A stretch of DNA of 31,836 nucleotides from JANQUM01 sp047630355. GTDB lineage: Bacteria; Bacteroidota; Bacteroidia; Cytophagales; Spirosomataceae. Position numbers and translations under genes: made by a program. The stretch covers positions 1-31,836 of the forward strand of contig JBLHXN010000029.1 in NCBI GenBank assembly GCA_047630355.1, read 5' to 3'. This document shows positions 1-5,206 of this stretch, piece by piece. The notes below the pieces were generated by a model that worked only from the letters and a program-made list of their open reading frames with translations, was not told the origin of the DNA and did not search any database. Numbering within the stretch: the first letter of the stretch is position 1; every line of letters begins with the position of its first letter.

Positions 1-167
1 GCAAAGCGTTTGACCGTTACCGCATTACGGCAAGGGTAGATTATGAGTTTGTGAAGAACAACGTTATTCAAGTTTTCGCTGCCTATCAGCGTGAGCTAAA
101 CCGAAACAATATCAAAAACGTGGATATTGACTATATCACGGGTGTAAGGTATAAACTCAAGTTTTGA
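1..167 (+). CDS. C-terminal end of an outer-membrane-type protein, possibly DUF2490 (partial)
   Basis: The frame starting at base 3 is open to a TGA at 165-167 and gives 54 residues; the 5' part lies outside the window. The fragment alternates polar and hydrophobic residues as beta strands do (VDYEFVKNNVIQVFAAYQ, then VDIDYITGVRYKLKF) and ends in phenylalanine, the usual last residue of outer membrane beta-barrels. The pattern resembles the end of DUF2490 barrels of Bacteroidota, but 54 residues are too few to fix the family. The stop is only 9 bases from the stop of the convergent methyltransferase gene, so there is no room for a separate terminator. Real coding sequence is likely; the family name is a guess. 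Confidence 0.6.
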   Translation, partial: KAFDRYRITARVDYEFVKNNVIQVFAAYQRELNRNNIKNVDIDYITGVRYKLKF

Positions 168-176
168 TACCCGGCT

Positions 177-767
177 TTACTTTTTTAGTAAGTTAACAAA
201 TAACTCCGCCCCTTGCCTCGGCGGAACAGAATTATAACACGGTTCGAAAGTTTTGAACTCAAAGTACGGTTCAAAATACGTCCGGTATTCTTCTGCCGAA
301 CCACCAAAAGGTGGCCCACCGTCAAATTCGCGGTTGAACATTACTCCCACCAACCTGCCGTTTGGAGCGAGCAATTCGCTCATTTTTTTGGTGTAATCCT
401 CACGTAAATCGGGAGTTAAAGCACAGAAGAACGTTTGCTCCAAAATTAAGTCATATTCACCCGAATGTATAAAAAAGTCGTCATGCAAAACATTTAGTTT
501 TGAATTTTCAATATATTCTGAATATTTAAATTTTATATTATTAACTAATATTTCTGATATATCAATTAAAGTGATATTACCAAAACCTTCAGATAGCAAA
601 TACTCCGCCTCGTGAGCGTTTCCACAACCGGGAATAAGGATTCGGAGTGATTTATTCTGTAATTGATCAATGTACGCTTTCAAAGGCGACGAAACGGCAG
701 TTAAATCCCAACCTGTTTGGGCGGCGGCGTAGCGTTCGGACCAATAATCGTCGTTTAATTCTTTCAT
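177..767 (-). CDS. SAM-dependent methyltransferase, thiopurine S-methyltransferase (TPMT)-like
   Basis: About 196 residues from the ATG at 767; the frame is open to an ATG at 797, but the later start gives the normal family N-terminus (MKELNDDYWSERY). The segment YWSERYAAAQTGWDL near the start is typical of TPMT-like methyltransferases. The SAM-binding motif I is RILIPGCGNAHEAEYLL, followed by an acidic motif II (ITLIDIS) and a motif IV-like segment (YDLILEQTFFCAL). The C-terminal region GVMFNREFDGGPPFGGS matches the same family. It should be a soluble cytoplasmic enzyme; the substrate cannot be read from the sequence. It is divergent from yceI at 901 and convergent with the partial gene at the left edge. 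Family confidence is high, substrate unknown. Confidence 0.88.
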   Translation of the reverse strand: MKELNDDYWSERYAAAQTGWDLTAVSSPLKAYIDQLQNKSLRILIPGCGNAHEAEYLLSEGFGNITLIDISEILVNNIKFKYSEYIENSKLNVLHDDFFIHSGEYDLILEQTFFCALTPDLREDYTKKMSELLAPNGRLVGVMFNREFDGGPPFGGSAEEYRTYFEPYFEFKTFEPCYNSVPPRQGAELFVNLLKK

Positions 768-851
768 TTGCAAAATTGATTCGAATGAATGTACCAAACC
801 AACAAAATGTACTGCTTTTTGATTTCTGGTGAACTAATTTTTAACGAATAG

Positions 852-894
852 AATTATATATGTCATAACATACAATGTTTAAACATATATAATT
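852..894. promoter_or_regulatory. Nested palindromes upstream of yceI, probable operator
   Basis: A perfect 12-bp inverted repeat (AATTATATATGT at 852-863, ACATATATAATT at 883-894) surrounds a 19-bp spacer. A perfect 12-bp palindrome ATGTTTAAACAT overlaps it at 875-886, and a TATGT/ACATA dyad lies at 859-872. The block ends six bases before the yceI start codon and lies in the divergent region shared with the methyltransferase gene. Such overlapping dyads are typical binding sites for dimeric repressors (MarR- or TetR-like); the actual regulator is not identified and none is encoded next to it. Confidence 0.5.
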
Positions 895-900
895 AACGAC

Positions 901-1452
901 ATGAAAAATTGGATAATTGACCCCTCACACTCCGAAGTACAATTTAAAGTAAAACACCTGATGATTTCAACCGTTACCGGAAGTTTCGGGGAATACGAAG
1001 GCACATTAACCACCACCGAAGAAGGCGAATTATTAGAAGGGGCTAAGGCTTCTTTTACCGCCCAAATAGATTCTATTTCAACCGGCAATGAGCAACGTGA
1101 CGGCCACCTTAAATCAGGCGATTTCTTTGATGCAGAGAACTCTCCTACCCTATCGTTTGAATCTACGTCATTCACCCAAAAATCAGGTGATACGTACACC
1201 GTAGAAGGAAACTTAACGCTGCGTGGCAACACAAAACCCGTAACATTAACGGCTGAATACGGCGGACAAATGGTTGATTTCTACGGAAATAACAAAGTAG
1301 GTTTTGAGATTGAAGGCAAAATCAGCCGTAAGGCATTTGGTTTGACTTGGGAAGGCGTTACCGAAGCCGGTGGCGTTGTGGTAAGCGATGACGTGCGGTT
1401 AATTCTAAACGTGCAGTTTACACAGGTTGTAGAAGAGGAAGCGGCTGCTTAA
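901..1452 (+). CDS. YceI family protein, cytoplasmic form
   Basis: 183 residues beginning MKNWIIDPSHSEVQFKVKH. The family signatures are present: the opening W-x-(I/V)-D-x-x-H-S-x-(V/I)-x-F-x-(V/I)-x-H, then QRDGHLKSGDFFDAENSP (RDxHLkSxdFFdaxxyP) and LTLRGNTKPVTL. YceI proteins fold as a lipocalin-like barrel that binds long-chain isoprenoid or fatty lipids. There is no signal peptide, so this copy should stay in the cytoplasm, unlike the second YceI at 30535-31101. The C-terminus ends in a short acidic/alanine tail (VVEEEAAA). A nested palindrome lies directly upstream and a hairpin terminator follows. The last 33 codons and the 3' flank are repeated downstream as a relic. Physiological role unknown. 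Confidence 0.92.
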   Translation: MKNWIIDPSHSEVQFKVKHLMISTVTGSFGEYEGTLTTTEEGELLEGAKASFTAQIDSISTGNEQRDGHLKSGDFFDAENSPTLSFESTSFTQKSGDTYTVEGNLTLRGNTKPVTLTAEYGGQMVDFYGNNKVGFEIEGKISRKAFGLTWEGVTEAGGVVVSDDVRLILNVQFTQVVEEEAAA

Positions 1453-1483
1453 CCTCAAGACTTTACCACTAAATTCACACACG

Positions 1484-1520
1484 AAACTCCGTTGCTTGTA
1501 AAGGCGGCGGAGTTTTATTT
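1484..1520 (+). terminator. Rho-independent terminator of yceI
   Basis: Stem AAACTCCG (1484-1491) pairs with CGGAGTTT (1508-1515), extended inward by G-T wobbles and a G-C pair, and is followed by a T-rich tract (TTTTATTTTT). It lies about 30 bases after the yceI stop. Its left arm alone is found again at 1766-1773 in the relic copy. Confidence 0.65.
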
Positions 1521-1602
1521 TTAGCGGCAAATCGTTGGCTCACACGTTGCGAAAACTTACCTAATATGTTTTGTTTTGACCAAGTAAAACTCGGCAGATA
1601 CT

Positions 1603-1627
1603 TCCCCGAAGGAACATCCTTCGGGGA
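1603..1627. repeat. Perfect 10-bp stem hairpin
   Basis: TCCCCGAAGG (1603-1612) and CCTTCGGGGA (1618-1627) form a perfect stem with loop AACAT. No T tract follows. Just upstream, AGTAAAACTCGGCAG (1583-1596 region) is the reverse complement of part of the hairpin at 2456-2472. The hairpin ends 7 bases before the duplicated yceI tail begins. Confidence 0.7.
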
Positions 1628-1631
1628 TCGG

Positions 1632-1733
1632 AAAGGCGTTACCGAAGCAGGCGGCGTTGTGGTAAGCGACGACGTTCGGTTGATTCTAAACGTGCAGTTT
1701 GCAGAAGTCGTTGAGGAAACCGCAACTGCTTGA
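1632..1733 (+). pseudogene. Relic of a second yceI: last 33 codons only
   Basis: This frame encodes KGVTEAGGVVVSDDVRLI and on to a TGA at 1731-1733, almost the same as the C-terminus of YceI at 901-1452. Homology continues past the stop: 1635-1778 aligns with 1354-1496, roughly 80% identical by eye, including the left arm of the yceI terminator but not the right arm. No start codon or N-terminal part exists upstream. The divergence, mostly at third codon positions and in the tail codons, suggests the copy came from a paralogue or a diverged allele, or is an old duplication. It is bounded by hairpins on both sides. Confidence 0.85.
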
Positions 1734-1781
1734 CCTAAAATACTTGACTATTAAATTCACACACGAAACTCCGTTGCTGTA

Positions 1782-1812
1782 CCGTGATGCAGGTTGTTAC
1801 CAACCTGCACGG
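1782..1812. repeat. Hairpin with GGTTG-TTAC-CAACC core
   Basis: CAGGTTG (1790-1796) pairs with CAACCTG (1801-1807) around loop TTAC. The stem extends through CCGTG/CACGG (1782-1786 with 1808-1812) if a 3-base bulge ATG is allowed. It starts 3 bases after the end of the duplicated yceI tail. The same core and loop recur at 1865-1896 with a different outer stem. Confidence 0.65.
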
Positions 1813-1864
1813 GTTGTATCATTCTCGTTAATGCTTTTTCTAATTATGCTACTTTCCTTGTTCT

Positions 1865-1896
1865 ACGCCTGTCGGTTGTTACCAACCGACAGGCGT
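1865..1896. repeat. Perfect 14-bp stem hairpin with TTAC loop
   Basis: ACGCCTGTCGGTTG (1865-1878) and CAACCGACAGGCGT (1883-1896) pair perfectly around TTAC. It lies 17 bases beyond the stop of the minus-strand gene at 1914-2387 and could act as its terminator, but no clear T tract exists in either direction. The inner stem and loop match the hairpin at 1782-1812. Confidence 0.75.
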
Positions 1897-1913
1897 GAAA
1901 AGGTGCGAGATTA

Positions 1914-2387
1914 CTATTTAGCATTTCCTTTATATTTCTTTTGAAAAACTTCTAAGTAATCATTGGTAGTATCGAATTCAGGAGAATAGGTTTGACCTTT
2001 TTCTTTTGGAATTTTCATTGAGATAAAAATTATTAAGGTGTCAAATTTATAATTAGGATTTAAAGTTATATACAAGTCCTGCTTTAGACTGTCTACTACT
2101 TTCTCAATCTTACCTTCAATTTTGATTTGATTATACTTGGATTGATTCACTTTAACCCAAATGTGGTTATATGGGGAGTGACCTCCTATAGTTAGATCAT
2201 CTTGATTATAATGTTCGATTTCAAAATGGAAACCATTTTGTTTCCATTTTTTTATTAAAGCTTTTTCTTCAGGGGAATTTTCAACTGGACGAACTCCCAT
2301 ATTTATTCCAACTATAAGAATAAACAAGATATAAAGCACTAAAAAAAATAAGATACAAAAGAAGCCTATTTTTACGAATTTCAACAT
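1914..2387 (-). CDS. Hypothetical membrane-anchored protein
   Basis: 157 residues of no recognised family. Residues about 6-30 (IGFFCILFFLVLYILFILIV) form one strong transmembrane helix or uncleaved signal anchor. The rest is hydrophilic with alternating beta-type segments (IWVKVNQSKYNQIKIEGKIE; TLIIFISMKIP) and a lysine-rich end. The orientation suggested by the charged N-terminus (MLKFVK) is N-in, with the C-terminal domain in the periplasm. The gene is more AT-rich than its neighbours and is flanked on both sides by hairpin repeats (1782-1896 and 2424-2472), which suggests it arrived as an accessory gene. The ATG at 2387 is the only sensible start. Function unknown. Confidence 0.6.
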   Translation of the reverse strand: MLKFVKIGFFCILFFLVLYILFILIVGINMGVRPVENSPEEKALIKKWKQNGFHFEIEHYNQDDLTIGGHSPYNHIWVKVNQSKYNQIKIEGKIEKVVDSLKQDLYITLNPNYKFDTLIIFISMKIPKEKGQTYSPEFDTTNDYLEVFQKKYKGNAK

Positions 2388-2423
2388 AGCTTAAAACCAT
2401 TTATAATTACATTGTAAATCCGC

Positions 2424-2448
2424 TCCACGATGGTTGCACCGTCGTGGA
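2424..2448. repeat. Hairpin, 10-bp stem with one G-T pair
   Basis: TCCACGATGG (2424-2433) pairs with CCGTCGTGGA (2439-2448) around loop TTGCA. It sits between two minus-strand genes, upstream of the 157-residue unknown protein and downstream of the Lrp-type gene, next to another hairpin at 2456. Confidence 0.6.
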
Positions 2449-2455
2449 AGTGCCT

Positions 2456-2472
2456 GCCGAGTTTTACTCGGC
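2456..2472. repeat. Short hairpin GCCGAGT-TTT-ACTCGGC
   Basis: A perfect 7-bp stem (2456-2462 with 2466-2472) with a 3-base loop. Its sequence CTGCCGAGTTTTACT occurs as the reverse complement at about 1582-1596, so it is repeated locally. It may help to end transcription of the Lrp-type gene (stop at 2548), but it is 75 bases away and lacks a T tract. Confidence 0.55.
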
Positions 2473-2547
2473 TAAAAGAAAGCCAATCATTTCTATAAGT
2501 TTTTTCATGTTTTGAAATCTCTCAACCTGAAATCATAAGACGTAATT

Positions 2548-2994
2548 TTATTTCAATGGCACATTTCGCCGAAAAGCCGTACCAAAATCAATCATAGATT
2601 CGGTTTTGATAACGCCCGGAATATGATCAATTTTATCGTACAAAATTTCCCGCATGTGTTCGTTATTTTTCGCCACAATGCGGATATAAAACGTGTATTG
2701 CCCAGCAATATAATAACATTCCGTTACTTCAGGAATGGCTTTCAATGCCTCAATGATGGCTTTTGAATCAGAGTCTTCCCGCAAAACCAGACCCGTAAAA
2801 GCTCCCCACTCAAAACCGAGTTTTCGCTGATCAAGTTTGATGGTTGTGCCGAGTAGCAGCCCCGACTGTTTCATTTTAGTGATGCGTTGGTGCACCATCG
2901 TATTTGAAATTCCGAGTTGCTTCGCAATTTCGGCGTACGGTCGTCTGCCGTTTTCTTCCAATAGGTTCAATATTCGTGAATCATACTCATCCAT
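2548..2994 (-). CDS. Lrp/AsnC family transcriptional regulator
   Basis: 148 residues from the ATG at 2994, which gives the standard family start MDEYDSRILNLLEENGRR; the longer frame to 3063 adds 23 non-family residues. The N-terminal winged helix-turn-helix (residues about 4-50) includes YAEIAKQLGISNTMVHQRI. The C-terminal RAM/AsnC ligand domain (about 65-140) includes the typical VTECYYIAGQYTFYIRIVA. The family forms dimers and octamers that bind amino acids and control amino-acid genes. It is transcribed divergently from rocD, so it is a strong candidate for the regulator of ornithine/arginine use, comparable to Lrp-type control of amino-acid catabolism elsewhere. This regulatory link is inferred from position. 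Confidence 0.92.
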   Translation of the reverse strand: MDEYDSRILNLLEENGRRPYAEIAKQLGISNTMVHQRITKMKQSGLLLGTTIKLDQRKLGFEWGAFTGLVLREDSDSKAIIEALKAIPEVTECYYIAGQYTFYIRIVAKNNEHMREILYDKIDHIPGVIKTESMIDFGTAFRRNVPLK

Positions 2995-3084
2995 AAAGTC
3001 AATATTACTATTTCTAACCGTTAAAAAAACAAATTGACTTAAAAAGTTATAATTTAAATTCAATATTATAAATCCATTTGAACA

Positions 3085-3092
3085 ACAAAGTT
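3085..3092 (-). promoter_or_regulatory. Probable -7 box of the Lrp-type gene
   Basis: On the minus strand this reads TAACTTTG, an exact fit to the Bacteroidota -7 element TAnnTTTG, about 90 bases upstream of the ATG at 2994. A clear -33 element was not found at the usual distance. Confidence 0.4.
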
Positions 3093-3126
3093 AATTCATC
3101 ATTTTTGAAGAATGAATGATTCACTA

Positions 3127-3143
3127 TCCCGATAACTATCAGG
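3127..3143. repeat. Imperfect TCCCGATA-AC-TATCAGGA palindrome
   Basis: The arms TCCCGATA and TATCAGGA pair with one mismatch. The sequence is nearly the same as the palindrome CCCGATAACTATCGGG at 13604-13619. It lies 35 bases upstream of rocD, within the region divergent to the Lrp-type gene. It could be an intergenic repeat or part of an operator. Confidence 0.5.
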
Positions 3144-3177
3144 AGAACTCATTCGACAAATCATTAATATAGAACAT

Positions 3178-4416
3178 ATGACATCTACCGCAACTTCACC
3201 TGAAGAATTTATTGCTCTCGAAGATCGCCACGGAGCACACAATTATCATCCACTACCCGTAGTTTTAGAACGGGGCGAAGGCATATTTCTGTGGGACGTT
3301 GAAGGCAGGAAGTATTACGATTTCCTTTCGGCTTATTCAGCCGTAAACCAAGGGCATTGCCATCCCAAAATATTGGCGGCGTTGACTAATCAGGCACAAA
3401 AACTGACCTTAACTTCAAGAGCCTTTTATAATGATATATTAGGACCTTTTGAAAAGTACATTACTGAATATTTCGGCTACGATAAAGTACTGCTTATGAA
3501 CACAGGCGTAGAGGGCGGCGAAACTGCTGTCAAACTGTGCCGTAAATGGGCGTACGAAGTAAAGGGCGTTCCGGAAAATCAGGCGAAAATAGTATTCGTA
3601 GAAAATAACTTTTGGGGAAGAACATTGGCGGCAATTTCGTCCTCTTCCGATCCTTCTTGTCGAAAAAACTACGGTCCGTTTATGCCCGGTTACGAGATGA
3701 TTCCGTACAACGATTTAGATGCGTTGGCGAAGATTTTGGAAGATCCTACCGTAGCGGGTTTCATGGTTGAGCCAATTCAGGGCGAAGCGGGTGTGGTAGT
3801 TCCTGACGACCATTATTTAAAAACAGCTTTTGAAATGTGCAAGGCAAAAAACGTCTTGTTTATCGCTGATGAAGTTCAAACGGGCATTGCCCGAACCGGA
3901 AAACGCCTCTGCTGCGACCACCACGGTTTCCAGCCCGACATCTTAGTTCTTGGGAAAGCCCTTTCGGGTGGCGTACTTCCTGTATCGGCGGTATTAACTC
4001 GTGACGAAATCATGCTGACTATTAAGCCAGGAGAGCACGGTTCAACATTTGGCGGCAACCCGCTTTCCTGTGCCGTAGCACAAGCAGCTTTAGAAGTAGT
4101 AAAAGACGAAAACCTTGCCGAAAATGCTGAGCATTTAGGTCATATTTTCCGTGCCGAAATGCAGAAACTGGTAGATTCTACCAAGTTTGTAAGACTTGTT
4201 CGGGGAAAAGGATTATTAAACGCTATCGAAGTAAACGCCGACGAAGATTCTACCACTGGGTGGGATTTCTGCATGAAACTCCGTGACAACGGTTTGCTTG
4301 CCAAGCCAACGCACGGTAACAAAATTCGCTTTGCTCCGCCCCTCGTTATAAACGAAACACAACTTATGGAGTGCGTTGAAATTATTAAAAATACGGTAAT
4401 GGAATTTGAGGGGTGA
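3178..4416 (+). CDS. rocD: Ornithine--oxo-acid aminotransferase
   Basis: 412 residues, the normal length for ornithine delta-aminotransferase, a class-III PLP enzyme. It moves the delta-amino group of ornithine to 2-oxoglutarate, giving glutamate-5-semialdehyde and glutamate. The N-terminal part has HNYHPLPVVLERGEG and YYDFLSAYSAVNQGHCHP, strongly characteristic of this enzyme. FIADEVQTGIARTGK carries the PLP-pyridine aspartate (about D231), and LGKALSGG carries the Schiff-base lysine (about K260). GSTFGGNPLSCA is the phosphate-binding segment from the partner subunit. It acts in the cytoplasm in arginine/ornithine catabolism or proline synthesis. A divergent Lrp-type regulator is next to it. 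The last 20 codons are repeated at 5035-5093. Confidence 0.95.
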   Translation: MTSTATSPEEFIALEDRHGAHNYHPLPVVLERGEGIFLWDVEGRKYYDFLSAYSAVNQGHCHPKILAALTNQAQKLTLTSRAFYNDILGPFEKYITEYFGYDKVLLMNTGVEGGETAVKLCRKWAYEVKGVPENQAKIVFVENNFWGRTLAAISSSSDPSCRKNYGPFMPGYEMIPYNDLDALAKILEDPTVAGFMVEPIQGEAGVVVPDDHYLKTAFEMCKAKNVLFIADEVQTGIARTGKRLCCDHHGFQPDILVLGKALSGGVLPVSAVLTRDEIMLTIKPGEHGSTFGGNPLSCAVAQAALEVVKDENLAENAEHLGHIFRAEMQKLVDSTKFVRLVRGKGLLNAIEVNADEDSTTGWDFCMKLRDNGLLAKPTHGNKIRFAPPLVINETQLMECVEIIKNTVMEFEG

Positions 4417-4446
4417 AATAAGGACTTATTCTGAATCATTTAAATT

Positions 4447-4728
4447 ATGCCTAAAATAGCGGTCTTTCAAGCGTTCACATTTTATTTGTACTTTTAGGAT
4501 ATACTCAACGAACCACCTCATCTGCACGTTACTAAAAACAAGAAGGGCTATAAAGGCTCTGCAAAAATTTGGCTGGACTCGTTGAAATATGCAGAAACTG
4601 GAGAGTTCACTAATAAAGAGTTAAATACTATTGAAAAGTTAGTAAGGAGTAATCAAAAGAAACTTTTGCTTACTATTCAAAATCTAAAAGACGGTGAGGA
4701 AATAAGTGTCCTGAATTTAAAGAAATAA
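4447..4728 (+). pseudogene. DUF4160 family protein with an in-frame TAG at codon 17
   Basis: One continuous frame runs from ATG 4447 (MPKIAVFQAFTFYLYF) through a TAG at 4495-4497 and on to a TAA at 4726-4728. After the stop it reads DILNEPPHLHVTKNKKGYKG, then SAKIWLDSLKYAETG. The N-P-P-H-x-H-V core and the later A-K-I-W-L match DUF4160, usually an 80-90-residue protein; here 93 codons. The stop falls just before the core, with the frame otherwise intact, so this is either a very recent nonsense mutation or a base-call error. No start codon follows soon after the stop. The DUF2442 gene begins 4 bases after its end, the common DUF4160-DUF2442 operon order. Confidence 0.75.
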
Positions 4729-4732
4729 CATC

Positions 4733-5017
4733 ATGACGAAACATGCAATTTTAGAGCGAATGCAAGGATATAAAACTACTATTCCACGCATGAAAGATGT
4801 GCAATTTGAAGAAGATAATATTCATATCTTCCTTGAAGATGGCAGAATAATTATAAGTCCGTTGACACCGTTCCCCTCAATTATTAAAGTACCCACCGAA
4901 GAACGAGAAGAGTACACCATTATAAATGAAGGTACTGCCTTGAATATTTTTAGTTGTGATGAAATTTTCCACGTTCGGGATTTTTTAGGGCTTCCTGAAA
5001 ATTGGACTGACTTGTAG
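4733..5017 (+). CDS. DUF2442 family protein
   Basis: 94 residues. The pattern VQFEEDNIHIFLEDGRIIIS, then PLTPFPSIIKV, EEREEYTIINEGTALNIFSC and DEIFHVRDFLGLP follows the DUF2442 layout (beta strands, D-G-R, P-L-x-x-F-P, an acidic DE before the last helix). It starts 4 bases after the broken DUF4160 frame, as in many bacteria where the two families form a pair that resembles small toxin-antitoxin modules; no activity has been firmly assigned that I can state. The cassette sits between the true 3' end of rocD and a duplicate of that end, so it was probably inserted. The intact frame suggests it is still under selection or recently acquired. Confidence 0.75.
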   Translation: MTKHAILERMQGYKTTIPRMKDVQFEEDNIHIFLEDGRIIISPLTPFPSIIKVPTEEREEYTIINEGTALNIFSCDEIFHVRDFLGLPENWTDL

Positions 5018-5034
5018 AAAATCAATGAGGCTTT

Positions 5035-5109
5035 AACGAAACACAACTTATGGAGTGCGTTGAAGTTATTAAAAATACGGTAATGGAATTTGAAAATAAT
5101 GACGCCTGA
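5035..5109 (+). pseudogene. Duplicate of the rocD 3' end
   Basis: Bases 5035-5093 match rocD bases 4351-4409 at 58 of 59 positions (the one difference is A to G at 5065). The frame reads NETQLMECVEVIKNTVMEFE and then runs to a TGA at 5107-5109, so the relic ends differently from rocD (NNDA instead of G). There is no upstream rocD sequence. The near identity suggests a recent event, or gene conversion between copies. Confidence 0.85.
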
Positions 5110-5148
5110 AAGGCTTTTCACATTTTCTGAGAGAGTGATAACAACAAA

Positions 5149-5180
5149 ATGTCCGGCTGAATCTTCAGCCGGACATTTTT
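5149..5180. terminator. Bidirectional rho-independent terminator
   Basis: ATGTCCGGCTGA (5149-5160) and TCAGCCGGACAT (5165-5176) form a perfect 12-bp stem with loop ATCT. It is followed by TTTTTATTTT on the plus strand and preceded by AAAA, so it can serve both the DUF2442 cassette and the minus-strand receptor relic whose stop is at 5207. Confidence 0.85.
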
Positions 5181-5206
5181 ATTTTATATGAGACATTGAC
5201 GATTCT

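Noticed and set aside
879..1232. 117-codon frame opposite yceI
   Set aside because: It is the antisense shadow of a clear YceI gene and has no recognisable content.
1699..1944. 81-codon open frame on the plus strand
   Set aside because: It runs out of frame through the yceI relic and across two hairpins, ends in the tail of the opposite gene and has no family resemblance.
4495..4497. TAG in the DUF4160 frame as a recoded amino acid
   Set aside because: No pyrrolysine or suppressor system is visible, and other genes here end normally; a nonsense mutation or base error is simpler.
4822..5121. 99-codon frame opposite the DUF2442 gene
   Set aside because: The plus-strand frame matches a known family and follows the DUF4160 frame by 4 bases; the opposite frame also crosses the rocD relic.
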